Source: an uncultured Collinsella sp.
Lineage (GTDB): Bacteria; Actinomycetota; Coriobacteriia; Coriobacteriales; Coriobacteriaceae
NCBI GenBank assembly: GCA_902496945.1
Contig: CABVDE010000061.1
Location: 1 to 6,827, forward strand
Length of the DNA stretch: 6,827 nucleotides
Reading direction: 5' to 3'
A program made the position numbers and the translations under genes. Below the pieces are notes generated by a model, which made no database searches, was not told where the DNA came from, and saw only the letters and a list, made by a program, of their open reading frames with translations. Shown here piece after piece: positions 1 to 5,363 of the stretch; the first letter of the stretch is position 1, and the number at the start of each line of letters is the position of its first letter.

Positions 1-1
1 C

Positions 2-118
2 GCATTACCGCAGCTCAAGGTAGGTATAGGACCCGCACGATTCGCTACTCTCGGAAAAGCAGTCAAAGAGACACGTCCCAAATTAGCTGCCCTGTCCCTA
101 AAGAACGAGAGCGGATAA
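2..118 (+). CDS. Possible C-terminal tail of an unidentified gene (partial)
   Basis: Frame 2 is open from the window edge to a TAA at 116-118 and gives 38 residues that begin ALPQLKVGIG and end LSLKNESG. The composition, with spaced Lys/Arg and Ala/Leu as in a C-terminal helix, looks more like protein than the Arg-rich frame 1, which is also open here. I do not recognise the family. The last codons and the stop run into the left arm of the large hairpin that follows, so the hairpin may have supplied this gene's end. Third-position GC is lower than in the genes downstream, which weakens the call or points to a foreign gene. The start lies outside the window. Confidence 0.3.
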   Translation, partial: ALPQLKVGIGPARFATLGKAVKETRPKLAALSLKNESG

Positions 119-180
119 TCTCCCGGTTTGAGCCCGCATTCAAGCTCAAAGTGGGAGATTATCCGCTCTCGATTTCGTTC
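103..180. repeat. Long palindromic hairpin, possible bidirectional terminator or REP-like element
   Basis: Two perfect 19-base arms (106-124 and 153-171) enclose a second perfect 7-base stem (TTTGAGC 127-133 with GCTCAAA 144-150) and a 10-base loop (134-143). That is 26 base pairs interrupted by only two non-Watson-Crick positions. GAACGA at 103-108 pairs again with TCGTTC at 175-180 if a six-base insertion (169-174) in the right arm is skipped, so an even longer symmetric ancestor is likely. It begins three bases past the pdxT stop and holds the stop of the possible upstream gene, so termination between convergent genes is an obvious role. The T-rich tracts after it are weak: TTCTTT towards pdxT's downstream side and ATTTCGTT on the other side. 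A dispersed palindromic repeat is the alternative. Confidence 0.8.
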
Positions 181-183
181 TAC

Positions 184-771
184 CTACATTTGCAGGAATA
201 GTTCGTTGAGGCGGGTGTCGTCGTCGAGTTCGGGGTGGAAGGTTACGCCGAGCTGGTTGCCCTGACGGGCGGCGACGATGCGCCCGTCGACTTTCGCTAA
301 GGCCTTGGCGTCACCGTGGACCTCGACAATGCGGGGTGCACGGATAAACGTCAGCGGCACTTCACCGTCGATGCCGGCTACCTGCCCCTTGGTTCGAAAG
401 CTGCCGAGCTGTCGGCCGTAGGCATTGCGCTCAACGAGCACATCCATGGTTGCTAGACGTGGCGTTCCCTTATCGTCATGGGCGGCAAGGTCGTGAGCCA
501 GCAGAATCAGACCGGCGCAGGTGCCCAGTACGGGCATGCCCTCAATAATGAGGTCACGGAGCTCTGCGAGCATGTCTAACTCATCGAGCAGCTTTCCTTG
601 AACGGTGGACTCGCCGCCGGGAAGTACCAGACGATCAAAATCCTGCTTCAAATCAGCCGCTTGTCTCAGCTCAATACAGTGTGCGCCCAGCTCGGATAGT
701 CTTGCTTCGTGCTCGGCAAAAGCGCCTTGGACCGCCAGCACGGCGACCGTTTGGTCTGCATAATCGCTCAT
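184..771 (-). CDS. pdxT: PdxT, glutaminase subunit of PLP synthase
   Basis: This cytoplasmic class I glutamine amidotransferase hydrolyses glutamine and channels ammonia to PdxS for pyridoxal 5'-phosphate synthesis. The 195 residues match the usual family length and form one domain. Visible motifs are AVQGAFAEH (13-21), LPGGEST (50-56), the nucleophile elbow GTCAG with Cys85, and FHPE with His179 and Glu181, which completes the Cys-His-Glu triad. The ATG at 771 is preceded by AAAGGA with six bases of spacing. It starts 20 bases after the pdxS stop, so the two are co-transcribed, and the matching subunits confirm each other. Nothing in the protein is odd. The gene ends with TAG just before the large hairpin. 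Confidence 0.97.
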   Translation of the reverse strand: MSDYADQTVAVLAVQGAFAEHEARLSELGAHCIELRQAADLKQDFDRLVLPGGESTVQGKLLDELDMLAELRDLIIEGMPVLGTCAGLILLAHDLAAHDDKGTPRLATMDVLVERNAYGRQLGSFRTKGQVAGIDGEVPLTFIRAPRIVEVHGDAKALAKVDGRIVAARQGNQLGVTFHPELDDDTRLNELFLQM

Positions 772-791
772 GGGCGATCCTTTCTGCCGGA

Positions 792-1682
792 CTAGCGCCC
801 GCGCTCTTCCATGATAATCTCGATCTCGTCGGCGTTGATGCCCACCATGGCCTCGCCCAGGTCCTCCGAAAGCTTGGCAATGAGTTTGGCATCGGTGAAG
901 TTTGCCACGGCCTTGACGATGGCGGCGGCGCGCTTGGCCGGGTTGCCGCTCTTAAAGATGCCCGAGCCCACAAAGACGCCCTCGGCGCCCAGCTGCATCA
1001 TCAGCGCGGCGTCGGCGGGGGTCGCTACGCCGCCGGCGGCAAAGTTCACGACGGGAAGCTTGCCCGTGGCATGGACCTCGCGCACCAGCTCGACCGGAAC
1101 CTGCAGTTGCTTGGCTGCCTCAAAGAGCTCGTCATCGCGCAGGGCAACAACGTCGCGGATCTGCTTTTGGATCTTGCGCATGTGACGCACGGCCTGGACG
1201 ACATCGCCCGTACCCGGCTCACCCTTGGTGCGAATCATCGTGGCGCCCTCGGCAACACGGCGCAGCGCCTCGCCCAGATCGCGGGCGCCGCAGACAAACG
1301 GCACGTCAAACTGGGTCTTGTCGATGTGATAGACGTCGTCGGCAGGGGAGAGAACCTCGGACTCGTCGATGTAATCGATCTCGATGGCCTGCAGGACCTG
1401 CGCCTCGACAATGTGGCCGATGCGGCACTTGGCCATAACGGGGATGGAGACGGCCTCTTGGATACCCTTGATCATCTTGGGGTCGCTCATGCGTGAGACG
1501 CCGCCTGCGGCACGGATGTCGGCCGGGATGCGCTCGAGTGCCATGACGGCGCAGGCGCCCGCCTCTTCGGCGATGCGTGCCTGCTCGGGCGTGGTGACGT
1601 CCATGATGACGCCGCCCTTGAGCATCTGCGCGAGCTCGCGATTGAGTTTGACGCGATCTGCCTTGCTGGTCTGTTCTGCCAT
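792..1682 (-). CDS. pdxS: PdxS, synthase subunit of PLP synthase
   Basis: PdxS builds pyridoxal 5'-phosphate from ribose or ribulose 5-phosphate, glyceraldehyde 3-phosphate or its isomer, and ammonia from PdxT (the DXP-independent vitamin B6 route). In the family it is a TIM barrel that assembles into a dodecamer. The 296 residues carry the expected landmarks: Asp28 in VIMDVTT, the substrate-binding Lys85 in PVMAKCRIGH, Lys153 in IRTKGEPGTGDV, and the glycine-rich phosphate site NFAAGGVATP. The open frame extends to 1724, but I start at 1682 because that ATG follows a good AAGGGAG ribosome site at six bases and the family begins near this point. The gene is first in the pdxST operon and divergent from pdxR. 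Confidence 0.97.
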   Translation of the reverse strand: MAEQTSKADRVKLNRELAQMLKGGVIMDVTTPEQARIAEEAGACAVMALERIPADIRAAGGVSRMSDPKMIKGIQEAVSIPVMAKCRIGHIVEAQVLQAIEIDYIDESEVLSPADDVYHIDKTQFDVPFVCGARDLGEALRRVAEGATMIRTKGEPGTGDVVQAVRHMRKIQKQIRDVVALRDDELFEAAKQLQVPVELVREVHATGKLPVVNFAAGGVATPADAALMMQLGAEGVFVGSGIFKSGNPAKRAAAIVKAVANFTDAKLIAKLSEDLGEAMVGINADEIEIIMEERGR

Positions 1683-1747
1683 GGTTGCTCCCTTGGTTGG
1701 CATGTGCATTGCTTGACGGAACATCCTATCGGGGAGCTGGGTATGGC

Positions 1748-1776
1748 GAAATACTCAGTTTTAGAGATAATAACAA
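1748..1776 (-). promoter_or_regulatory. Candidate pdxST promoter
   Basis: Read on the minus strand, TTGTTA (1776-1771), a 17-base spacer and TATTTC (1753-1748) make a moderate sigma-70-type promoter about 65 bases upstream of the pdxS start. The -35 hexamer overlaps one of the AAGGTCAG repeats by two bases, which would place a bound regulator at or just upstream of the polymerase contact. I found no convincing promoter for pdxR in the opposite direction; TAATAC at 1785-1790 is the best -10 but lacks a good -35. Confidence 0.4.
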
Positions 1777-1816
1777 GGTCAGACTAATACCAGATTGAAT
1801 GACACGATAAGGTCAG
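1775..1816. promoter_or_regulatory. Candidate PdxR operator: two direct AAGGTCAG repeats
   Basis: AAGGTCAG occurs at 1775-1782 and again, in the same orientation, at 1809-1816. The copies start 34 bases apart, a little over three helical turns. MocR-type regulators such as GabR and PdxR are known to bind direct repeats in their own divergent intergenic regions. The first copy touches the putative pdxS -35 and the second abuts the pdxR ribosome site, a layout that would suit activation of pdxST together with autorepression of pdxR. The assignment is inference from position and repetition. Confidence 0.4.
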
Positions 1817-1827
1817 GTGGCGAACTC

Positions 1828-3243
1828 ATGCTTGACTACAATTTAGAGCAACGTGGCGGAGCATCACTCTATGAGTATGTTTACCAGCAAATTCGAGATG
1901 ATATCGTTGCTGGACGCATTGCGGCGGGGGAGCATCTTCCGTCTAAGCGCGCCTTTGCCAATCATCTGGGAATCAGTGTCATTACCATCGAGAACGCATA
2001 TAGCCAGTTGCTTGCCGAGGGCTATATTTGCTCAAAGCCGCGTCGCGGCTACTACGCTTGCGAGCTTCCGGATACGCCGGTTTTGGCTTCGGCTGAGACA
2101 GAGTTCGATCGAGATTCCGCTCCTGCGGGTCTTAACGCACATGATGCTGATGGGCGGATCGAGCAATTCGCCCCGCTCTCTCCTTCTGCTCTGGAAGCCG
2201 CGCGCCTCTGGCAAAGCGCTCTGCGGGCGACGTTGACGTCCGAAGACGAGCGCGAAATCTTCTCGCCCGCGCCCGCGCAAGGCACCGCTCGGCTGCGGTG
2301 CGCAATTGCGCACCATCTTCGCGGGACGAGGGGTATGAACGTCAATCCCGACAACATCGTCATCGGTGCGGGCGCCCAGCTGCTCGATACCATGTTGGTT
2401 CAGCTGCTTGGCGAGGAGAAGATTTATGCTGTTGAAGACCCGGGCTACTTGCGTCTGACACGCATCTATCAGGCTATGGGCTGCAAAGTGCGGCATATTC
2501 CGCTGGATGGTGAGGGCGTGAGCCTGGGAGGGCTACTTGATGCCGGAGCGGATGTCCTTCACCTTATGCCGTCGCATCAGTATCCGACCGGCCTTGTGAC
2601 GAGCATCGCGCGTCGTTATGCGCTGCTGAGCTGGGCGGCCGAGCAGTCAGGACGTTATCTCATCGAGGACGACTTCGATTGCGAGTTTCGCCTTGCCGGC
2701 AAACCGATTCCCGCGCTCGCGTCGATTGATGCCGCCCAATCGGTCATCTACACCAATACTTTTTCGAAGAGCCTGTCGTCGGCCCTGCGTTTGGCGTATA
2801 TGGTCCTGCCCGATGAGCTCATGGAACGATTTAGGCGTGAGCTGGGTTTTTATGCCTCGTCGGTCAGTTCCGTAGATCAGGTGGCTTTGGCACGTTTGCT
2901 GGAATCGGGGGATTACGAGCGTCATGTGAACCGGGTGCGTGTCCGTGCTCGCGAAGCACGCGATGGCTTGGCGACGCTTGTGCGCAAAACATTTCTGGCG
3001 GGGGAGGTCTCGATGGATCATGCGGATGCGGGCCTTTATTGCGTTTTGGTGCTGGCAAACAAGGGGGCGGGTGACGGCTTTGCCCGAGCGCTTGCTGGTG
3101 CCGACATTCCCTTTGTCAACATCGCCGATTGCCTATGGACAAACGATCGGGCATCGACCAAGGGGACCGCGCGCCGCATCCTCATCCAATACGACGACCT
3201 GAGCCCTCAGGCGCTCAGCACCCTGCAAGAACAACTGCAATAA
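1828..3243 (+). CDS. pdxR: PdxR-type MocR transcription regulator of PLP synthesis
   Basis: This is a MocR/GabR-family regulator: a GntR-type winged helix-turn-helix (about residues 14-77, with LPSKRAFANHLGIS and a Y-QLLAEGY stretch) joined to a large domain resembling a fold-type I aminotransferase. The second domain keeps MPSHQYPTG (247-255), EDDFDCEFR (280-288) and the PLP-lysine motif TFSKSLSSALRL with Lys314, so it should bind PLP. The 471 residues are a normal length. Its divergent position next to pdxST is the classic PdxR arrangement, where the protein activates pdxST when PLP is low. The frame opens at a TTG at 1795, but I prefer the ATG at 1828, which has AGGTGG seven bases upstream and a family-like N terminus. 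A GabR-type role is less likely here because no GABA genes are nearby. Confidence 0.9.
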   Translation: MLDYNLEQRGGASLYEYVYQQIRDDIVAGRIAAGEHLPSKRAFANHLGISVITIENAYSQLLAEGYICSKPRRGYYACELPDTPVLASAETEFDRDSAPAGLNAHDADGRIEQFAPLSPSALEAARLWQSALRATLTSEDEREIFSPAPAQGTARLRCAIAHHLRGTRGMNVNPDNIVIGAGAQLLDTMLVQLLGEEKIYAVEDPGYLRLTRIYQAMGCKVRHIPLDGEGVSLGGLLDAGADVLHLMPSHQYPTGLVTSIARRYALLSWAAEQSGRYLIEDDFDCEFRLAGKPIPALASIDAAQSVIYTNTFSKSLSSALRLAYMVLPDELMERFRRELGFYASSVSSVDQVALARLLESGDYERHVNRVRVRAREARDGLATLVRKTFLAGEVSMDHADAGLYCVLVLANKGAGDGFARALAGADIPFVNIADCLWTNDRASTKGTARRILIQYDDLSPQALSTLQEQLQ

Positions 3244-3249
3244 AGCCAC

Positions 3250-3281
3250 AAAAATAGGCCCGAACCGCAAGGTCCGGGCCT
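3250..3281 (-). terminator. Rho-independent terminator downstream of the rubrerythrin gene
   Basis: AGGCCCGAACC (3256-3266) pairs with GGTCCGGGCCT (3271-3281) around a four-base GCAA loop, with one mismatch in eleven. On the minus strand the stem is followed by ATTTTTG, a proper U-tract, and it lies about 35 bases after the rubrerythrin stop. On the plus strand it lies 12 bases after the pdxR stop but is followed only by TATCT, so it probably ends pdxR transcripts less well. Confidence 0.85.
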
Positions 3282-3315
3282 TATCTGGCTTGAGGTTATG
3301 TCTCAGGCAGCTGGC

Positions 3316-3876
3316 TTAGCCGAAGTAACGCTTGAGCAGGCCAGCGAAAGCCTTGCCGTGGCGAGCCTCGTCGCGAGCCATCTCGTGCACGGTGTCGTGG
3401 ATGGCATCGAGACCAGCAGCCTTGGCGCGCTTGGCGAGGTCGGTCTTGCCGGCGGTGGCGCCGTTCTCGGCCTCAACGCGCATCTCGAGGTTCTTCTTGG
3501 TGGAGTCGGTCACGACCTCGCCCAGGAGCTCAGCGAACTTGGCGGCATGCTCGGCCTCCTCGTGGGCAGCCTTCTCCCAGTACAGGCCGATCTCGGGATA
3601 GCCCTCGCGATGAGCAACGCGAGCCATGGCCAGGTACATACCGACCTCGGAGCACTCGCCCTCAAAGTTGGCACGCAGGTCGGCAACGATGTCCTCGGAG
3701 ACGCCCTCCATCTTGGCGACGCCCACGACGTGCTCGGCAGCCCACTCGAGCTGGCCCTCCTCCTGCTTCAGGAAACGAGAACCGGGGACGCCGCACTGGG
3801 GGCACTTAAAATCCTCGGGCAGCTGGTCGCCGTCGAACTCTTCCACATAACCGCAAACGGGGCAAACAAACTTCAT
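3316..3876 (-). CDS. rbr: Reverse rubrerythrin (N-terminal rubredoxin, C-terminal diiron domain)
   Basis: This is a cytoplasmic non-haem iron peroxidase that reduces hydrogen peroxide in anaerobes, drawing electrons from NAD(P)H through a rubredoxin-type reductase. A rubredoxin-like Fe(Cys)4 site comes first (Cys5, Cys8, Cys25, Cys28, in CPVCGY and CPQCG). A ferritin-like four-helix domain follows with a complete diiron set: Glu74 in FEGECSE, the EEAEH motif with Glu107 and His110, Glu135 or Glu137 near AENG, and DEARH with Glu170 and His173. This order is reversed relative to classical rubrerythrin and matches the clostridial reverse rubrerythrins. The length is 186 residues. The frame is open up to 3969, but the start at 3876 is chosen for its AAAGGA site and because the rubredoxin fold begins there. 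It forms a single-gene unit divergent from the alcohol dehydrogenase. Confidence 0.95.
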   Translation of the reverse strand: MKFVCPVCGYVEEFDGDQLPEDFKCPQCGVPGSRFLKQEEGQLEWAAEHVVGVAKMEGVSEDIVADLRANFEGECSEVGMYLAMARVAHREGYPEIGLYWEKAAHEEAEHAAKFAELLGEVVTDSTKKNLEMRVEAENGATAGKTDLAKRAKAAGLDAIHDTVHEMARDEARHGKAFAGLLKRYFG

Positions 3877-3880
3877 GATT

Positions 3881-3895
3881 CGATCCTTTCGATCG
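3881..3895 (-). promoter_or_regulatory. Small hairpin holding the rubrerythrin ribosome site
   Basis: In the mRNA sense, CGATC, a five-base GAAAG loop and GATCG form a perfect five-pair stem just upstream of the start codon. The ribosome-binding AAAGGA lies in the loop and the first stem bases. Such a stem is weak by itself but could damp translation. It may also be chance. Confidence 0.4.
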
Positions 3896-3906
3896 ATGGC
3901 GATGGG

Positions 3907-3945
3907 GCGCTTGTCCGGTCCCATAAGGGCCCTCTCCGGACGCGC
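3907..3945 (-). promoter_or_regulatory. Strong hairpin in the rubrerythrin 5' leader
   Basis: GCGC (3907-3910) and GTCCGG (3913-3918) pair with CCGGAC (3936-3941) and GCGC (3942-3945), giving ten GC-rich pairs with a two-base bulge. CCC (3920-3922) and GGG (3927-3929) can pair inside the loop around ATAA. The structure would lie in the transcribed leader if the promoter at 3961-3988 is right. It has no U-tract after it, so it is not a simple terminator; mRNA stability or translational control is possible. Confidence 0.5.
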
Positions 3946-3960
3946 GTCTTGACGAGTTCT

Positions 3961-3988
3961 ATTATCCATATATGAGACTGAATGTGAA
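3961..3988 (-). promoter_or_regulatory. Candidate rubrerythrin promoter
   Basis: On the minus strand, TTCACA (3988-3983), a 16-base spacer and GATAAT (3966-3961) form a reasonable promoter. The transcript would begin near 3954 and carry a leader of about 78 bases. The upstream in-frame ATG at 3969 would then lie before the transcript start, which supports the start chosen at 3876. An AT-rich palindrome (TTTTA-A-TAAAA, 4005-4015) lies upstream and could be an operator. Confidence 0.4.
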
Positions 3989-4034
3989 GCCTATTAGGAA
4001 TGATTTTTAATAAAACAATTTTGAGCATATGAAG

Positions 4035-4052
4035 ATGTTGATTGATTAACGA
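4035..4052. promoter_or_regulatory. Rex-like operator, upstream copy
   Basis: ATGTTGATTGATTAACGA matches 11 of the 14 defined positions of the Rex consensus TTGTTAA-N4-TTAACAA. It lies immediately before the possible -35 element (TTGGCA, 4053-4058) of the alcohol dehydrogenase operon. Rex is a repressor that senses NADH/NAD+ and commonly controls alcohol dehydrogenases. The site is assigned by eye, and its arms are imperfect. Confidence 0.4.
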
Positions 4053-4081
4053 TTGGCAGGTGGCCTGCGACCGTCGATAAG
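4053..4081 (+). promoter_or_regulatory. Candidate promoter of the alcohol/aldehyde dehydrogenase operon
   Basis: TTGGCA (4053-4058), a 17-base spacer and GATAAG (4076-4081) give a good -35 and a fair -10. TACAAT at 4082-4087 is a better -10 by itself but sits 23 bases from TTGGCA and has no -35 at normal distance. An inverted repeat, CGACCG (4068-4073) with CGGTCG (4088-4093), brackets the -10 region, and GCAGG-TGG-CCTGC (4056-4068) overlaps the end of the -35. Both could be protein sites or short hairpins. Confidence 0.35.
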
Positions 4082-4099
4082 TACAATCGGTCGAGCAAA

Positions 4100-4117
4100 A
4101 TGTTGACCCATCAACAA
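4100..4117. promoter_or_regulatory. Rex-like operator, downstream copy
   Basis: ATGTTGACCCATCAACAA contains the perfect inverted repeat TGTTGA-CCCA-TCAACA and also matches 11 of 14 positions of the Rex consensus. It lies 65 bases after the upstream copy, in the early leader of the operon, and ends three bases before the ribosome site (AAGGAG, 4121-4126). A repressor bound at both copies would enclose the promoter. A different dimeric regulator could use the same palindrome. Confidence 0.45.
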
Positions 4118-4134
4118 ATGAAGGAGTTTCCTTT

Positions 4135-5355
4135 ATGCATCTAGCCCGTCGTGCCTGGTGCCGAACATATCAGACGGTTTTTCGCATCGCATTGCCGGTG
4201 CTGCCCTATACCGAGCCGCATATTTTGGAACATGCCGAGGACGTGCCCGCGGTGCTCCAAAAGCGCTCGATACGGCAGGTCCTTATCGTGACGGATCCTG
4301 GCATTGCTCGCCTGGGGCTTACGGCGCCGCTCGAGTGCGCGCTCGCGTCCAAGGGAATCGGCGTCACGGTCTATGCCGAAACGCATGCGAACCCCACGGT
4401 CTCGAATGTTGAGGAAGCGGCGGCGCTGTATCGCGAAAACGCCTGCCAGGCCATTATTGGCTTTGGCGGAGGCTCGGCTATGGACTGCGCCAAGGGCGTG
4501 GGTGCGCGTATCGCACAGCCGAAGAAGCCCATCAACAAGATGCGCGGCCTGCTGCGCGTCCACCGTCTCCTGCCGTTGCTTATCGCCGTCCCCACTACCG
4601 CCGGAACGGGAAGCGAGGTCACGCTCGCAGCTGTTATCACCGACGACGAGACGCACTATAAGTACCCCATTAACGACTTTGTGCTCATCCCGCGCTTTGC
4701 GGTGCACGACCCCGAGTTTACGCGCGGCCTGCCTGCCGCCATTACGGGGCAGACGGGTATGGACGCCTTGACGCATGCCGTCGAGGCATTTATCGGACGC
4801 AGCACCACGCCCTATACACGCAAGATGGCGCGCCAGGCGGTGCAGCTCATCCACGACAACTTGCTCGAGGCCTATGAGCATGCTGACAACATGCGCGCGC
4901 GTCGCAATATGCTTTCGGCGGCGTATAAAGCAGGTGTCGCCTTCACGCGTTCCTATGTCGGATACGTGCATGCCATCGCACACAGTTTGGGCGGCCGATA
5001 CGGGATTCCGCACGGCTTGGCCAACGCGATGATCCTGCCGCATATACTTCGCGCTTATGGTGACGCCGCCGCTCCCAAGCTTGCCGATCTTGCACGCATG
5101 GCGGGCATTGCGCCGGCTGCCGCGCAGGACAGTCTTGCGGCCGAGGCCTTTATCGATTGGGTTGACCGCATGAACGATGCCCTGGGAATTCCTAAGTATG
5201 TCTCGGGCATTCGCCGCTCCGATATTCCGCAAATGGCGGCCCATGCCGATGCCGAAGCCAATCCGCTGTACCCCGTTCCGCTTTTGATGGACCGTTTGGA
5301 GCTCGAGCATATGTACGAGGTCGTCGCGGGTGGTATGTTTGAGGACAAGAACTAG
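4135..5355 (+). CDS. Iron-containing alcohol dehydrogenase (group III, FucO-like fold)
   Basis: This cytoplasmic NAD(P)-dependent enzyme interconverts an alcohol and its aldehyde; the substrate cannot be read from sequence. The N-terminal Rossmann-type half has the nucleotide-binding motif GFGGGSAMDCAKG (109-121) and PTTAGTGSE (153-161). The helical C-terminal half keeps all four metal ligands of the family: Asp210 and His214 in GMDALTHAVEAF, and His279 and His293 in VHAIAHSLGGRYGIPHG. The spacing of the last two equals that of the ligands in E. coli FucO. At 406 residues it is slightly longer than the usual 380-400 because of an N-terminal extension rich in Arg and hydrophobic residues. AAGGAG stands eight bases before the ATG. 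The aldehyde dehydrogenase gene starts eight bases after its stop, so the two form an operon. Confidence 0.94.
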   Translation: MHLARRAWCRTYQTVFRIALPVLPYTEPHILEHAEDVPAVLQKRSIRQVLIVTDPGIARLGLTAPLECALASKGIGVTVYAETHANPTVSNVEEAAALYRENACQAIIGFGGGSAMDCAKGVGARIAQPKKPINKMRGLLRVHRLLPLLIAVPTTAGTGSEVTLAAVITDDETHYKYPINDFVLIPRFAVHDPEFTRGLPAAITGQTGMDALTHAVEAFIGRSTTPYTRKMARQAVQLIHDNLLEAYEHADNMRARRNMLSAAYKAGVAFTRSYVGYVHAIAHSLGGRYGIPHGLANAMILPHILRAYGDAAAPKLADLARMAGIAPAAAQDSLAAEAFIDWVDRMNDALGIPKYVSGIRRSDIPQMAAHADAEANPLYPVPLLMDRLELEHMYEVVAGGMFEDKN

Positions 5356-5363
5356 GAGGCCCC

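Noticed and set aside
1..198. Frame 1 open on the plus strand through the hairpin into the pdxT end
   Set aside because: The product is Arg- and Ser-rich, crosses the palindrome and overlaps the pdxT stop; the frame 2 reading ending at 118 is more protein-like.
681..1496. Long plus-strand open frame (271 codons) opposite pdxS and the start of pdxT
   Set aside because: It is antisense to well-recognised genes and has a biased, low-complexity protein (repeated Leu-Gly-Asp-His stretches). Such frames are common opposite GC-rich genes.
1683..1724. N-terminal extension of PdxS to the ATG at 1724
   Set aside because: The 14 extra residues lack family support, and the ATG at 1682 has the better ribosome site (AAGGGAG).
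1795..1827. TTG start for PdxR at 1795
   Set aside because: The ATG at 1828 has a proper ribosome site (AGGTGG, seven bases upstream), whereas the TTG has none visible.
3877..3969. N-terminal extension of the rubrerythrin to the ATG at 3969
   Set aside because: It would place Arg-rich residues before a rubredoxin fold that normally starts at MKFVC, and it runs through the leader hairpin and past the likely transcript start.
3298..3975. Plus-strand open frame (225 codons) opposite the rubrerythrin
   Set aside because: It exactly mirrors the rubrerythrin gene, has low complexity and runs through the leader region.
4141..5310. Long minus-strand open frame (389 codons) opposite the alcohol dehydrogenase
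   Set aside because: Its translation is Arg- and His-rich with no recognisable domain, and the sense strand carries a complete enzyme with all ligands.
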